Shown here piece after piece: positions 26,821 to 37,100 of a stretch of 64,000 nucleotides of DNA. The position numbers and the translations under genes are program-made. Position 1 is the stretch's first letter; each line of letters opens with the position of its first letter. The DNA is taken from the NCBI RefSeq assembly GCF_003026355.1, contig NZ_PYON01000005.1, forward strand, positions 1-64,000, written 5' to 3'. The notes under the pieces are model-generated. The model made no database searches. It was not told the DNA's origin and was given only the letters and a program-made list of their open reading frames with translations. This DNA is from Photobacterium kishitanii (GTDB lineage Bacteria; Pseudomonadota; Gammaproteobacteria; Enterobacterales; Vibrionaceae).

Positions 26821-27717
26821 ATGTCAAATGATTCATGGTTAACAGAATTTCCTCAACTTGAACGAGCACAGTTAGTTGAAATTAGGAAAACATTAGATGG
26901 TAGCTATCGTGCATTCTCTCGAGAATATGGCGATACCATTGAGAGCTTCTTTGATCCGCTACTGGCTTTTTTAATTTGGTTTGAAAAACTGTTGCTGGCA
27001 ACGCCATGGTGGCTAGTTATCGCTGTGTTAACGGGAATCGCTTATGTTGCTAGTCGTTCTTGGAAATTATCACTCGGCGTTGTGATTTCCTTTGTGCTGA
27101 TTGGTGTTTTTGGCATGTGGGATAATACTATGCGAACCATGAGTATTATTTTAGTCTCGACATTGGTCGCAATCGCGATAGGTATACCGACAGGCATTGC
27201 GATGGCGAGATCGGATCGAATTCAACGTATTGTGACGCCAATGCTTGATGTCATGCAAACAATGCCTGCATTTGTCTATCTGATCCCGGTGGTGATGTTA
27301 CTTGGAATAGGTAAAATCCCTGGTGTGATAGCTGTTGTTATTTATGCAGTTCCTCCTGTTATTCGTTTAACCAATTTAGGTATTCGATTAGTAGACGAAG
27401 AAGTATTAGAAGCTGCTACAGCTTACGGTGCGAGTCCGATGCAACGATTATTCGGCGTACAAATACCGTTAGCGATGCCCAATATAATGGCGGGTATTAA
27501 TCAGACCATTATGATGGCGTTGGCGATGGTCGTTATTGCATCGATGATTGGCGTTAAAGGTTTAGGGCAACCAGTACTTAAATCAATTACTAATCAATAT
27601 TTCACCTTAGGGTTGCTAAACGGATTAGCAATTGTGGCATTAGCCATTATTTTTGACCGTATCTCTCAAAGCTATGCTCAGCGGAGTCAGCAACATTTAG
27701 GAGGGACGCCTAAATGA
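26821..27717 (+). CDS. Glycine betaine/proline ABC transporter permease (ProW-like)
   Basis: 298 residues from the ATG at 26821, which has GGATGA 5 bases upstream. An ATG at 26812 is nearly as good. About six membrane segments follow a soluble N-terminal region (FPQLERAQLVEIRKTLDG), with the EAA loop EAATAYGASPMQRLFGVQIP. It forms the membrane channel of the betaine importer. The stop overlaps the ATPase start (ATGA), showing translational coupling. Confidence 0.9.
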   Translation: MSNDSWLTEFPQLERAQLVEIRKTLDGSYRAFSREYGDTIESFFDPLLAFLIWFEKLLLATPWWLVIAVLTGIAYVASRSWKLSLGVVISFVLIGVFGMWDNTMRTMSIILVSTLVAIAIGIPTGIAMARSDRIQRIVTPMLDVMQTMPAFVYLIPVVMLLGIGKIPGVIAVVIYAVPPVIRLTNLGIRLVDEEVLEAATAYGASPMQRLFGVQIPLAMPNIMAGINQTIMMALAMVVIASMIGVKGLGQPVLKSITNQYFTLGLLNGLAIVALAIIFDRISQSYAQRSQQHLGGTPK

Positions 27718-28925
27718 GTTATAAACAAAGCAGTACTCCACTTATTCAAGTTAAAAATTTGTATAAGATCTTTGGTCCTAAAGATAAGCAAGTGCTCACC
27801 AAAGTAAAAGCCGGGGAGTCTAAAGATGCTATTTTGGCTGAAACCGGTCATACCGTAGGGTTAAGTGACATTAATTTGAATATTTATCCCGGTGAGATTT
27901 TTGTCATTATGGGTCTATCAGGATCGGGAAAATCAACATTAATACGTCATTTTAATCGGTTAATTGAACCAACCGAAGGCAGTATTATTATTGAAAATAC
28001 GGATGTGATGACCTTAAATGCTAAGCAACTGCAAGATTTTCGACGTCATAAAATGTCGATGGTTTTTCAACGGTTTGGTTTAATGCCTCATCGAACGGTA
28101 TTACAGAATGTTGGCTATGGTTTATCTGTTCAAGGGGCGAAAACGGCACAGTGGCAACAACAAGCACAGCAATGGTTAACCACGGTTGGGCTTGCGGGGT
28201 ATGAGCAAAGTTATCCAGCCAATTTATCTGGCGGTCAACAACAACGGGTTGGACTTGCGCGTGCGTTATGTACTAATGCCGAAGTATTATTGATGGATGA
28301 GGCTTTTTCGGCATTAGATCCACTCATTCGTAGTGAGATGCAAGATCAGTTAATTGAATTACAAGAAAAACTACATAAAACAATTATTTTTATTACGCAT
28401 GATCTTGATGAGGCATTACGGTTAGGGGATCGTATTGCTATTTTACGAGATGGTAAATTGGTGCAACAAGGTAAACCCGTCGATATTTTATTACACCCTG
28501 CTGATGATTATGTCGAAGCATTTGTTAAAGATGTTAATCGTGCTCGTGCATTAACGGTTGCAACAGTAATGAAGCCACAAGGTGTAAGAATTTCAGCAGA
28601 AACTATAGGTGAAGCTGTAACAGAAATGCGTAATGCGAAAGATGATTATGGGTATTTTATTGATGAAGAAGGTTATCAAGGCGTGATTACGCAAGAAACC
28701 TTAGAGCTTGTAAAGGAATCTGATTATAGCAAAGCCATTGATCAATCGATGTTAGAAACCGTACCTGCAATAACAACGGATGCATTACTGGAAACAGTGA
28801 TCCCTGAGACACTAGATAACGAACATCCATTACCTGTTATTAATGAGGAAGGAGATGTTACGGGACGATTATCGCGTTCAACATTAGCGGAAGCATTAAG
28901 CGATCAAGCTACTCCGCGAGAATAA
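27714..28925 (+). CDS. Glycine betaine/proline ABC transporter ATPase (ProV-like)
   Basis: 403 residues. Walker A is GLSGSGKST (67-75), signature LSGGQQQR, Walker B LLMDEAFSALD and the H-loop ITHD. A C-terminal region of about 130 residues has the two-CBS pattern that senses ionic strength in OpuA and ProV. The CBS repeats imply direct osmoregulation of transport. It overlaps the permease by four bases and is followed by a hairpin terminator before the second binding protein. Confidence 0.92.
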   Translation: MSYKQSSTPLIQVKNLYKIFGPKDKQVLTKVKAGESKDAILAETGHTVGLSDINLNIYPGEIFVIMGLSGSGKSTLIRHFNRLIEPTEGSIIIENTDVMTLNAKQLQDFRRHKMSMVFQRFGLMPHRTVLQNVGYGLSVQGAKTAQWQQQAQQWLTTVGLAGYEQSYPANLSGGQQQRVGLARALCTNAEVLLMDEAFSALDPLIRSEMQDQLIELQEKLHKTIIFITHDLDEALRLGDRIAILRDGKLVQQGKPVDILLHPADDYVEAFVKDVNRARALTVATVMKPQGVRISAETIGEAVTEMRNAKDDYGYFIDEEGYQGVITQETLELVKESDYSKAIDQSMLETVPAITTDALLETVIPETLDNEHPLPVINEEGDVTGRLSRSTLAEALSDQATPRE

Positions 28926-28964
28926 TGTAACTTTTGTAAAGTTTTTGTTGCATTGTAAAAGCCC

Positions 28965-28998
28965 AACACTCTTGACGTTATTGTTAAGGGTGTTTTTT
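28965..28998 (+). terminator. Terminator or attenuator after the betaine ATPase gene
   Basis: AACACTCTTGAC and GTTAAGGGTGTT pair over 12 bp, with two G-U pairs, around a 6-base loop, and six T follow. It separates the ATPase gene from the second binding-protein gene, so that gene may have its own promoter or be read only by readthrough. Confidence 0.85.
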
Positions 28999-29093
28999 AT
29001 ATTTGGCGGTTTCTTTTTTGGTGTTTGATATTGAGGTTGTTTAGAATGGTAGTAATAAATTGCATTTAAGCAGTGATAGATGGGAGAGTATTG

Positions 29094-30092
29094 ATGCTCA
29101 AGCAACTGACAGTATTCATGGTATTGTTTGCGATAACGTTTAATGTACATGCGACAGAATGTGGCAAGGTAACTATTGCAGATATGAATTGGGATTCAGC
29201 TACTTTTGTCGCTAATGTCGATAGTTTTATTTTACAGCATGGATTTGGGTGTGAGACAGAGCTAGTGCCGAGCGAAACGATCCTTGCTGCGAAATCTATT
29301 CTAATCCAAGGTAAGCCTGACATTATTCCTGAAATGTGGCGCAATGCATTGAAAGGGGGATTGGAGCACGGCATTGAAAAAGATAAAATTAAGTTTGTCG
29401 GTAAAGTATTGCATGAAGGTGGCTTAGAGGGGTTTTGGGTACCGGCTTATATGGTAGAAAAAGAGCCATCATTAGCGACTATTGCTGGAGTTAAGCAGCA
29501 CAGTTATTTATTTAAACGTTCAGATTTTGGCAATAAACAACCTTTTTTTAGCTGTGCACCTGATTGGCGTTGTCAAAATGCAGTGACGAATTTGTTTAAT
29601 GCCCTCGATCTTAAGCAAGCCGGTTTTGAGTTAACACCGACAGATGCCGTAACTGGATTATCAGGATCCATTGCTCATGCTTATGCAAAAAAGTTACCTT
29701 GGATTGGTTACTATTGGTCACCAACGGCAGTATTAGGTAATTATAAAATGGTACGAGTTGACTTTAATTCAGGCGTTGATCGTGAACATTTTAGAGAATG
29801 TATTGAAAAACCTAACTGTAAAAATCCTCAAATAACGATGTTCCCCCCTCGCGCTGTCGATACGATTGTTACCCTTAAATTTGCTCAGCGAGCGCCTGAG
29901 ATTACCGCATACTTGTCAGCTCGTCGTTTTTCAAATCAAGATATGAATAACTTAATGGCATGGAAGGTAAATAATAATGCTGATGGCGAGCAAGTTATGG
30001 CGGAATTCCTTAACCAATATGAAGCAATATGGGCCCAATGGGTATCACCAGAAGTTGTTGCTAAGGTAAAGGGAGCGCTTGCTGATTTATAA
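29094..30092 (+). CDS. Glycine betaine/proline ABC transporter, substrate-binding protein (copy 2)
   Basis: 332 residues from the ATG at 29094, with GGGAG 7 bases upstream. It has a signal peptide ending VHA and is a close paralogue of the protein at 25805 along its whole length (shared ECGKVTIADMNW, FWVPAYMVEK, WIGYYWSPTAVLGNYKMV). The key aromatic residues are kept while the linker regions differ. It lies beyond a terminator at the end of the operon. It may offer a second ligand or affinity to the same permease. Confidence 0.9.
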   Translation: MLKQLTVFMVLFAITFNVHATECGKVTIADMNWDSATFVANVDSFILQHGFGCETELVPSETILAAKSILIQGKPDIIPEMWRNALKGGLEHGIEKDKIKFVGKVLHEGGLEGFWVPAYMVEKEPSLATIAGVKQHSYLFKRSDFGNKQPFFSCAPDWRCQNAVTNLFNALDLKQAGFELTPTDAVTGLSGSIAHAYAKKLPWIGYYWSPTAVLGNYKMVRVDFNSGVDREHFRECIEKPNCKNPQITMFPPRAVDTIVTLKFAQRAPEITAYLSARRFSNQDMNNLMAWKVNNNADGEQVMAEFLNQYEAIWAQWVSPEVVAKVKGALADL

Positions 30093-30440
30093 TCATAGTT
30101 GCACTTTAAGTGATATTAAAATGCCATATCTAGATGTTATGCTGAATATTACTCAATTTTATACTACTGATTTTCTATAATTAATAGTGTAATTTGTTAG
30201 TAAGGTAACGGTTTTATCATCAAAACGACGTCATTTACTGACTTTTATGATAGTTGATGGTCAAATGTAGTGTTGCAACAAAAGATAAGCCATATAAAGA
30301 TTTGCTTAATGTAGTAAAGGTATACATCACAACATTCAAATTGTGGCAGTTAATGATGTAATAATGAGCATTATAATCAAATCACAAACGGTTATGGTTA
30401 AAAATAATAATAAAATATGTATCAGTGAAGGATGAGTAAA
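30093..30440 (+). promoter_or_regulatory. Leader region of the two-component operon
   Basis: About 350 AT-rich bases between the second betaine binding protein and the response regulator. A TATAAT at about 30371 is a reasonable -10 box but no good -35 matches it. Nothing else recognisable. Confidence 0.35.
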
Positions 30441-31169
30441 ATGGGGGCAATTAAGACGGTACTCGTTGTTGATGATGACCAAGAAATCCGTGAATTACTG
30501 GATGAGTATTTAACAAAAAACGGTTTTGAGGTGATTACTGCTGCGGAAGGTGAAGAGATGAAACGGCGTTTAGCGGCCGGTTATCCTGATTTGATCTTAT
30601 TAGATGTTATGATGCCAGGTGATGATGGTTTTACCTTGTGTCAGTATATTCGTAAAAGTTCGAATGTACCTATCATTATGCTCACTGCGGTCTCTGACGA
30701 AATGGATCAGATCATTGGCCTTGAAATTGGTGCTGATGATTATATCGCTAAGCCGTTCAGTCCTCGCCAATTATTAGCACGAATTAAAGCCTTATTAAGA
30801 CGAATAAAGCCAATGGAAAGTCAACCATTATCAACTGAAGCTAAATTTATTCGTTTTTCTAATTGGCGACTTGATACTACCACTCATTGCTTATTTGATC
30901 TCGATACCAAGCAAGATTTTGAACTGACGGGTGGTGATTACTCATTATTGATGCTGTTTTTATCTCGTCCACAAGAGATATTAGATCGTGACACGATTTC
31001 TTATGCGACCAGAGGCCGTGACACCTTACCTTCAGAGCGTGGAATTGATGTTGCTTTAAGCCGCTTACGACATCGATTAGGTGATAAAGGACGTACTCAA
31101 CGTTTAATTAAAACCAGTCGTGGTAATGGTTATATCTTTACTGCTGATGTCGTTTACGAAGACGCATAA
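30441..31169 (+). CDS. OmpR-family response regulator
   Basis: 242 residues from the ATG at 30441, 8 bases after GAAGGA; an ATG at 30432 overlaps the ribosome site. The receiver domain has VVDDDQE, the phosphorylated Asp in LILLDVMMPG and the Lys in YIAKPFSP. The C-terminal winged helix (GGDYSLLMLFLSRP, then RLRHRLGDKGRTQRLIKTSRGNGY) is of OmpR type. It is the first gene of the operon with the kinase, a binding protein and an esterase, and so probably controls genes for uptake or use of the sensed compound. Confidence 0.92.
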   Translation: MGAIKTVLVVDDDQEIRELLDEYLTKNGFEVITAAEGEEMKRRLAAGYPDLILLDVMMPGDDGFTLCQYIRKSSNVPIIMLTAVSDEMDQIIGLEIGADDYIAKPFSPRQLLARIKALLRRIKPMESQPLSTEAKFIRFSNWRLDTTTHCLFDLDTKQDFELTGGDYSLLMLFLSRPQEILDRDTISYATRGRDTLPSERGIDVALSRLRHRLGDKGRTQRLIKTSRGNGYIFTADVVYEDA

Positions 31170-31193
31170 CATAATAATAATAGCGTTGGATAA

Positions 31194-31228
31194 AGTGTGA
31201 TTGCTGGTATGAGGATCACACTTTTTTA
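31194..31228 (+). terminator. Intrinsic terminator between response regulator and kinase genes
   Basis: AGTGTGAT and ATCACACT form a perfect 8-bp stem with a 13-base loop, followed by TTTTTT. It lies inside what looks like one operon, 19 bases before the kinase start, so it may set a higher level of regulator than kinase. Confidence 0.85.
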
Positions 31229-31246
31229 CTATATGGATAATGGTCA

Positions 31247-32698
31247 ATGAATTGGAAAGTGTTGTACCCGAAATCATTAGTTTCGAGAACATTGTGGTTA
31301 ACATTATTAGCCGTATTTTTGGCACAAGTTATTGCAACTGCGATTTGGTATAGCCAATCGAAACAGCGAGACTTAGATGGATTGCAATCTACTTCAGCGA
31401 GTATGGCAACCATGTTTGCATCCACGGTGACTTTTTTCCAATCATTACCGATGCAATATCGCCATATCGTATTAGATCAATTACGTAATATGGGCGGGAC
31501 TCGCTTTTTTGTTTCTTTTAATGATGAAGAGATTCATATTAAGCCGATTGCTAATTCAGAACAAAAACAGATGGCTGTTTCGGTGTTTGAAAAAGTGTTG
31601 CACCAAAAATTGCCGCGTTTGCCGACGATAAAAGTTGAATTCTCTCGTCCTGAAACACTACATGTGCTTAAAAATGATATTTTATTAAGCGACCTACCAC
31701 GATCGTGGGTTCATAATACTTTAAGTTTAGAACCATTAAACCCGCCTATATTAGTGGTTCAAATTGAATTAGAAAAAGATCAATGGCTGTATATTGCCGC
31801 ATTATTACCAGCACCTTATATGAACTTAAAAGATGAAGTGATCACCCGTCAACAAATTTTGTTTTTGGTCTTTATTACCAGTTTGTTGTTGATGTTTACT
31901 TATATCATGGTGCGCCGTCAAATAAAGCCGTTAAAGCAGTTGGCTGATGCAGCCAATGCCTTAAGCCTCGATATTTATCAACCACCACTGAAGGAAGAAG
32001 GGGCGACGGAGTTGGTGATGGCCACTCAAGCATTTAATCGCATGCAACTGCGGTTACGACGTTATATTGAGGATAGAGAGCAGCTATTTTCGTCTATTTC
32101 TCATGATCTTAAAACACCTATTACCCGGTTACGGTTACGGGTTGAGTTAATTGATGATGATAAGAAAATTGATAAATTTAATCATGATCTTGATGAATTA
32201 GAGATGATGGTTAAAGGGGCATTGCAGTGTGTGAAAGATACAGATTTACATGAAAATATTGTTCCAATTGATTTGAATTTATTATTGGCAAGTATTGCTG
32301 AACGCCATAATCATCATGATACCAAAGTGGTTTTACCGATATTAACTATCGCTCCGATGATGGGGAAAGAATTAGGCCTAAAACGTTGTCTCAGTAATTT
32401 AATTGATAATGGGGTTAAGTATGGCGACAAAGTCACTGTGGCGGTAGTAGACAAACCAGATAAAATTATTATGACGATCACCGATCAAGGTAAAGGTATT
32501 CCTGAATCGTCATTATCAGCAGTGTTTGAACCTTATTTTCGTTTAGCAACCGATGCCGAAGGCCATGGTTTAGGGATGGGAATTGCGCGTAATATTATTC
32601 ATGCCCATGGTGGTAAATTAGTGATTAAAAATGGTTTAACACAAGGGTTGATTGTTGTGGTTGTATTACCACGAGTATTGCCGGTAGCACTGGCTTAA
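31247..32698 (+). CDS. Sensor histidine kinase (EnvZ-type architecture)
   Basis: 483 residues. One membrane segment (about 16-35), a periplasmic domain of about 165 residues (40-203), a second segment (204-222), HAMP (about 223-278), the phospho-acceptor His286 in [14 protein letters not shown], and an ATPase domain with [10 protein letters not shown] and [10 protein letters not shown]. It phosphorylates the response regulator encoded just upstream. The periplasmic domain could read a ligand directly or through the binding protein encoded 14 bases downstream. Confidence 0.92.
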   Translation: MNWKVLYPKSLVSRTLWLTLLAVFLAQVIATAIWYSQSKQRDLDGLQSTSASMATMFASTVTFFQSLPMQYRHIVLDQLRNMGGTRFFVSFNDEEIHIKPIANSEQKQMAVSVFEKVLHQKLPRLPTIKVEFSRPETLHVLKNDILLSDLPRSWVHNTLSLEPLNPPILVVQIELEKDQWLYIAALLPAPYMNLKDEVITRQQILFLVFITSLLLMFTYIMVRRQIKPLKQLADAANALSLDIYQPPLKEEGATELVMATQAFNRMQLRLRRYIEDREQLFSSISHDLKTPITRLRLRVELIDDDKKIDKFNHDLDELEMMVKGALQCVKDTDLHENIVPIDLNLLLASIAERHNHHDTKVVLPILTIAPMMGKELGLKRCLSNLIDNGVKYGDKVTVAVVDKPDKIIMTITDQGKGIPESSLSAVFEPYFRLATDAEGHGLGMGIARNIIHAHGGKLVIKNGLTQGLIVVVVLPRVLPVALA

Positions 32699-32711
32699 AG
32701 AAAGAGAAAAC

Positions 32712-33968
32712 ATGAAACTAAAAAATATTATGTTGGCATCGGTCTTAGCGTGGCTACCTGCGACATCAGCAATGGCCGCAGGACAAGTTGAGGTGTTGCA
32801 CTGGTGGACATCAAGTGGTGAAGCAAAATCAGCCAAAGTGCTTAAACAGATGATGGAGCAGCAAAGCCATAGTTGGAAAGATTTTGCTGTTGCTGGTGGT
32901 GGTGGTGAAAGTGCAATGACGGTGTTAAAAATGCGCGCAGTATCTGGTAACCCACCCACAGCAGCCCAACTTAAAGGGCATGATATTCAAGAGTGGGGGC
33001 GACTAGGCTTTCTCACATCGCTTGATGATGTTGCTCAACAAGAGCACTGGGATAAAGTATTGCCTCCCGTTGTGGCTAACATTATGAAATATAATAATCA
33101 TTATGTGGCTGTGCCTATTAACGTACATCGGGTTAATTGGTTATGGATTAATCCTAAAGTGTTTCAAGCTGCCGATGCAAAAGTCCCCACAACTCTAGCT
33201 GATTTTTTTATCGCGGCAGATAAAATTAAAGCTGCAGGATTTATTGCTTTAGCGCATGGCGGTCAGCCTTGGCAAGATACGACCTTGTTTGAAAGCATAG
33301 CATTAGCAGTATTAGGCTCTGCTGATTACCGTAAAGCATTTGTTGATCTTGATATGGCAATTATCAATAGCAATAAAATGGTAGAGGTATTTAAGCAGTT
33401 TAAACGGATGAAAGCCTATATAGATCCACAGGCGAAAGGACGCCATTGGAACTCTGCTACAGAAATGGTGATTGATGGCCAAGCTGCAATGCAGTTTATG
33501 GGGGATTGGGCTAAAGGTGAATTTGCCCAAGCTGGAGAGTTGCCAGGTAAAGATTATTTATGTGTACCAGCGCCTGGTACTCAACATCAGTTTACGTTTA
33601 ATATCGATAGCTTGGCGTTTTTTAAATTAAAAGGTACTGAAGCTGATAATATTGCGCAGCATGACTTGGCACAAACATTATTAATGCCGTCCTTTCAGCG
33701 GGTATTCAATTTAAATAAAGGCTCGATTCCAGTTCGATTAGATATGGATATGTCGGCATTTGATCAGTGTGCGTTAGATTCGATGACAGCGTTTAAGCAA
33801 GCTTCATTATCAGGTGATTTAGTGCCAAGTTTTTCACAAAACTTAGCCACAACAGCTGATGTTCAATCAGCTATTGTCGATGTGGTGAGTGAATTTTTTA
33901 ATCAGACAGATCCGAATCCAACATTAGCCCCTTCTCGACTTGCGCGGGCAATAAAATCAGCGATATAG
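32712..33968 (+). CDS. Sugar-type extracellular solute-binding protein, without transporter genes
   Basis: 418 residues with a signal peptide ending AMAAG. Family 1 carbohydrate-binding fold ([59 protein letters not shown]), most like glucose/mannose binding proteins of the GtsA type. In pseudomonads gtsA lies next to a similar two-component pair but also with permease and ATPase genes. Here no permease or ATPase gene follows. It may therefore serve sensing by the kinase next door, or feed a transporter encoded elsewhere. Confidence 0.87.
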   Translation: MKLKNIMLASVLAWLPATSAMAAGQVEVLHWWTSSGEAKSAKVLKQMMEQQSHSWKDFAVAGGGGESAMTVLKMRAVSGNPPTAAQLKGHDIQEWGRLGFLTSLDDVAQQEHWDKVLPPVVANIMKYNNHYVAVPINVHRVNWLWINPKVFQAADAKVPTTLADFFIAADKIKAAGFIALAHGGQPWQDTTLFESIALAVLGSADYRKAFVDLDMAIINSNKMVEVFKQFKRMKAYIDPQAKGRHWNSATEMVIDGQAAMQFMGDWAKGEFAQAGELPGKDYLCVPAPGTQHQFTFNIDSLAFFKLKGTEADNIAQHDLAQTLLMPSFQRVFNLNKGSIPVRLDMDMSAFDQCALDSMTAFKQASLSGDLVPSFSQNLATTADVQSAIVDVVSEFFNQTDPNPTLAPSRLARAIKSAI

Positions 33969-33995
33969 TGAATAAGGTTTATAAAGGATAAAAAT

Positions 33996-34664
33996 ATGAA
34001 TATAACCTATTTACCTTGTGTTGAAGTAGAGCCAACCGTTAGTGCGACAGCGAGTGTTATTTGGCTACATGGTTTAGGCTCTAACGGCCATGATTTTGAA
34101 GCAATACTGCCACAATTACAGTTGCCGACCGACATGCCGGTACGATTTATTTTCCCTCATGCGGCTTCTATTCCCGTCACTATTAATGGCGGTGCTGTGA
34201 TGCCGGCATGGTACGATATTATTTCATTGGATGTGGCACGTAAGCTTAATGTCGATCAACTGATGCACTCGGCTCAACGTGTGATTGATCTTGTTGAACG
34301 TGAAATCAATCGTGGCATTGCATCAGAGCGGATCATTTTGGCAGGATTTTCCCAAGGTGGGGCTGTGGTCTATCATGCCGCTTTGTGTTATTCAAAACCA
34401 TTAGCGGGTCTACTTGCGTTATCAACCTACTTTCCAACGGCAAATATTATTCAGTACAGCGATGCCAACCGTGACATTGATATTGAGATCATGCATGGTA
34501 GTTATGATCCTGTGGTTGTGCCTAAATTGGGTGAAATGGCTCGTGATGATTTGATTGCAGCGGGTTATCACCCTCAATGGCGGACGTACCCGATGGAACA
34601 TCATGTATGTATGCCACAAATTAAAGATATTGCTGCCTGGATAAAATCACAGCTTAGTCTGTAA
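33996..34664 (+). CDS. Carboxylesterase/phospholipase-family alpha/beta hydrolase
   Basis: 222 residues, no signal peptide. The oxyanion motif LHGLGSNGHDF, nucleophile elbow GFSQGG, acid in HGSYDPVV and His in EHHVCMPQI give a full Ser-Asp-His triad of the phospholipase/carboxylesterase family. These hydrolyse short-chain acyl esters in the cytoplasm. It is the last gene of the two-component/binding-protein operon, with AAAGGA before the ATG. How it relates to the sensed compound is unknown. Confidence 0.87.
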   Translation: MNITYLPCVEVEPTVSATASVIWLHGLGSNGHDFEAILPQLQLPTDMPVRFIFPHAASIPVTINGGAVMPAWYDIISLDVARKLNVDQLMHSAQRVIDLVEREINRGIASERIILAGFSQGGAVVYHAALCYSKPLAGLLALSTYFPTANIIQYSDANRDIDIEIMHGSYDPVVVPKLGEMARDDLIAAGYHPQWRTYPMEHHVCMPQIKDIAAWIKSQLSL

Positions 34665-34684
34665 AATAGGCATATATAAAAATA

Positions 34685-34714
34685 ACTGCGGATAATATCA
34701 TTATTATCCGCAGT
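34685..34714. terminator. Bidirectional terminator between esterase and MATE genes
   Basis: ACTGCGGATAATA and TATTATCCGCAGT are perfect 13-bp complements around four bases. T-rich tracts follow on both strands, better on the minus strand. Confidence 0.88.
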
Positions 34715-34738
34715 ATTGTTTATCGTTCAAAGAATAGA

Positions 34739-36130
34739 TTACACCGCAGGTTGCGGTATTGATGGTGCAATTTTATTACGCTGTTGTAAGTCACTCCACA
34801 CCATTGGTAGCACAATAAAGCTTAACAATATTGTTGATAATGGCATCGATAGCCATACACCATTGACACCTAACCACTGCGGTAAGAAATATAAAAATGG
34901 CAACTGTACTAACATGTTGCTTACTGAAATAGCTAAGGCTTTACCTGCTTTATCAACTGACATGAAATACACGGTTGCGAGGACAATTAAGCCATCTAAA
35001 AACATCGCAAATAAGTGTAGTTTAATACCAGCAATTGCTTCTGAGGTGAGAGCAGCATTACCACTGTTAAATAACCCAATTAATGCACGAGGGAAACTAT
35101 ACAATAATGCAAACCACGTAATACCCGCAATAATTGTCACCTTAATTGCTAAATAGGTTGTTTTACTAATATTTTGCGGTTTTTTAGCCCCATAGTAATA
35201 ACTAACAGGTGGCTGCATACCTTCTGCGATACCTTCGGCAACGAGATAATATAACGTCATCATATAACCAACAATCGCAAATGCACCAACCGTAAGTTCG
35301 GTACCATATTGCATAAATTGGTAATTATGCAAAGCGACGACAAAGCTGGCATAGAGATACATGATTAATACTGATGAGCCAAGGCTGACAATTTTCCAGC
35401 AGTGGTTGAATCGAATATTTTTCATTGTTAAATGGATGCGGAGTGGAGAATATGAAGAACAAAAATAGATGATCCCGCCAATAACAGTGACAGCTTGTGC
35501 AATGATGGTCGCAATGGCCGCACCTTGTAATTGCCATTTAAAAATACCAATGAACAGATAATCCAGTGCAATATTGGTTAATGCGCCTGCAATTAATAAA
35601 CCTGTGGCTATTTTGGGGCTGTCATCATTACGAATCAGCATCGGGATTGCACCGGCAAAAATGGTAATAAATGCCGCCCAACCAAAACTTTGAACATATT
35701 GGAGTGCTAATGCTTTTATCGTGTGATTTGCACCTTGAATGGTTAACAATGTTTCACCAAAATGAACAAATAACACTAATGCAATTACACTGACTGCGGC
35801 AATTAATAGTACCGCGTGATCTAATGCTCGTTGTGCATGCTGTGGATTATTTTCTCCTCGAGCAATTGAAATCAGCGTACCGCCGCCAATACCAATCATC
35901 AAACCTAAGCCTGATAATAAATAGGTAATTGGCCACGCCATATTAATGGCTGCTAATCCTTGATAACCAACATAATGCCCAACAAAAATGCCATCAACAA
36001 TTTGATATAGTCCCGTTACGAGCATCGCCGCAATAGATGGAATCGCATAACGCCAAAAATTTTGGCTAATGGTGAGCGTTGGCGGTGGTGAGTGAGTGAA
36101 TTGCATAAGGTGCCTCATTGTCTTAGTCAC
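34739..36130 (-). CDS. MATE-family multidrug/Na+ efflux transporter
   Basis: 463 residues from the GTG at 36130, which has AAGGA 8 bases upstream; a TTG at 36160 gives a longer frame without a ribosome site. Twelve membrane segments, with the MATE-type N-terminal stretch FWRYAIPSIAAMLVTGLYQIVDGIFVG and a repeated second half. It exports cationic compounds against Na+ or H+. It is divergent from a LysR regulator 68 bases away, which probably controls it. Confidence 0.88.
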   Translation of the reverse strand: MTKTMRHLMQFTHSPPPTLTISQNFWRYAIPSIAAMLVTGLYQIVDGIFVGHYVGYQGLAAINMAWPITYLLSGLGLMIGIGGGTLISIARGENNPQHAQRALDHAVLLIAAVSVIALVLFVHFGETLLTIQGANHTIKALALQYVQSFGWAAFITIFAGAIPMLIRNDDSPKIATGLLIAGALTNIALDYLFIGIFKWQLQGAAIATIIAQAVTVIGGIIYFCSSYSPLRIHLTMKNIRFNHCWKIVSLGSSVLIMYLYASFVVALHNYQFMQYGTELTVGAFAIVGYMMTLYYLVAEGIAEGMQPPVSYYYGAKKPQNISKTTYLAIKVTIIAGITWFALLYSFPRALIGLFNSGNAALTSEAIAGIKLHLFAMFLDGLIVLATVYFMSVDKAGKALAISVSNMLVQLPFLYFLPQWLGVNGVWLSMPLSTILLSFIVLPMVWSDLQQRNKIAPSIPQPAV

Positions 36131-36198
36131 AGTATTATCCTTGTTTATTAGATTGTTCAAAGATAATATCTATCTTATTTTCGGATGGTTTGAGCGTG

Positions 36199-37083
36199 AT
36201 GGATTGGACATTAGATCAACTTAATGCATTTGTTATATCAGTAGAACAAGGCTCTTTTTCAGGCGCAGCTCGACGAATAGGTAAGGCACAATCACGTATA
36301 AGTACCGCAATCAGCAATCTTGAAGCGGATTTAGGCTTTGATTTGTTTGATCGCAGCGCGCGTCTACCTGTGCTTACTCTTGCGGGAGAACAAATGTATG
36401 AAGAAGCTAAAATCGTTTTAGCGCAATGTGATCGGTTGCAATCTCGTGCATTGACCTTAACTAAGGGTGAGGAGGTATCGCTTACTATTGCAATGGATGA
36501 AGCCACTCCAACAACAGTATTTGAAGAATTTTTTGAACGTGTAGCAGCCACCTTTCCACTGTTGAAGTTAACCATTATTAGTGGCTCAAAAGATGATATT
36601 GCAAGTCAAGTTAATGATTTAACAGCTGATTTGGGGATTTTGTTTTTTAGTAAGACCTTACCAAGTAGTCTAGAGTTTACACCTATTTGTGAGTTTAATT
36701 CATCGCTTATTGTTGCTAAAAACCACCCGTTAGCAAAAATATCTGCTCCAACGATGCAGCAGCTGAGTCAATATCGACAATTATTGATTTGTGATCGTAT
36801 GGGTTACTACCACACTGATGCTCTTTCAGCTAACTATTGGCATATCGATAGTTATTATTCGATCACGGCGTTTGTCTTGAGAAATATGGGGTGGGCATTT
36901 GTACCTGACCATGTGTTTAATTATTCAATATTTAAAGATGGGGTAGTGAGACTATCAATAGAAAATATTCCAACCTCACCTTGGATTGACATGGGATTAG
37001 TAAAGCGACGCGATCAAGGTAATGGTCCAGTACTGCGTTGGATGTATCAAGAACTTAAGACCATGTTTGCCCAACATAATTAA
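36199..37083 (+). CDS. LysR-family transcriptional regulator (next to MATE gene)
   Basis: 294 residues from the ATG at 36199; a TTG at 36190 and a GTG at 36196 are alternatives. The winged helix-turn-helix (LDQLNAFVISVEQGSFSGAARRI, then SRISTAISNLEADLGFDLFDR) is of LysR type, followed by a periplasmic-binding-like effector domain. It is divergent from the MATE transporter gene and is the likely regulator of it. The inducer is unknown. Confidence 0.9.
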   Translation: MDWTLDQLNAFVISVEQGSFSGAARRIGKAQSRISTAISNLEADLGFDLFDRSARLPVLTLAGEQMYEEAKIVLAQCDRLQSRALTLTKGEEVSLTIAMDEATPTTVFEEFFERVAATFPLLKLTIISGSKDDIASQVNDLTADLGILFFSKTLPSSLEFTPICEFNSSLIVAKNHPLAKISAPTMQQLSQYRQLLICDRMGYYHTDALSANYWHIDSYYSITAFVLRNMGWAFVPDHVFNYSIFKDGVVRLSIENIPTSPWIDMGLVKRRDQGNGPVLRWMYQELKTMFAQHN

Positions 37084-37100
37084 CAGCTTATTATTTGTAT

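Noticed and set aside
34716..35156. 146-residue plus frame in the MATE gene
   Set aside because: Antisense to a clear transporter; no signals of its own.
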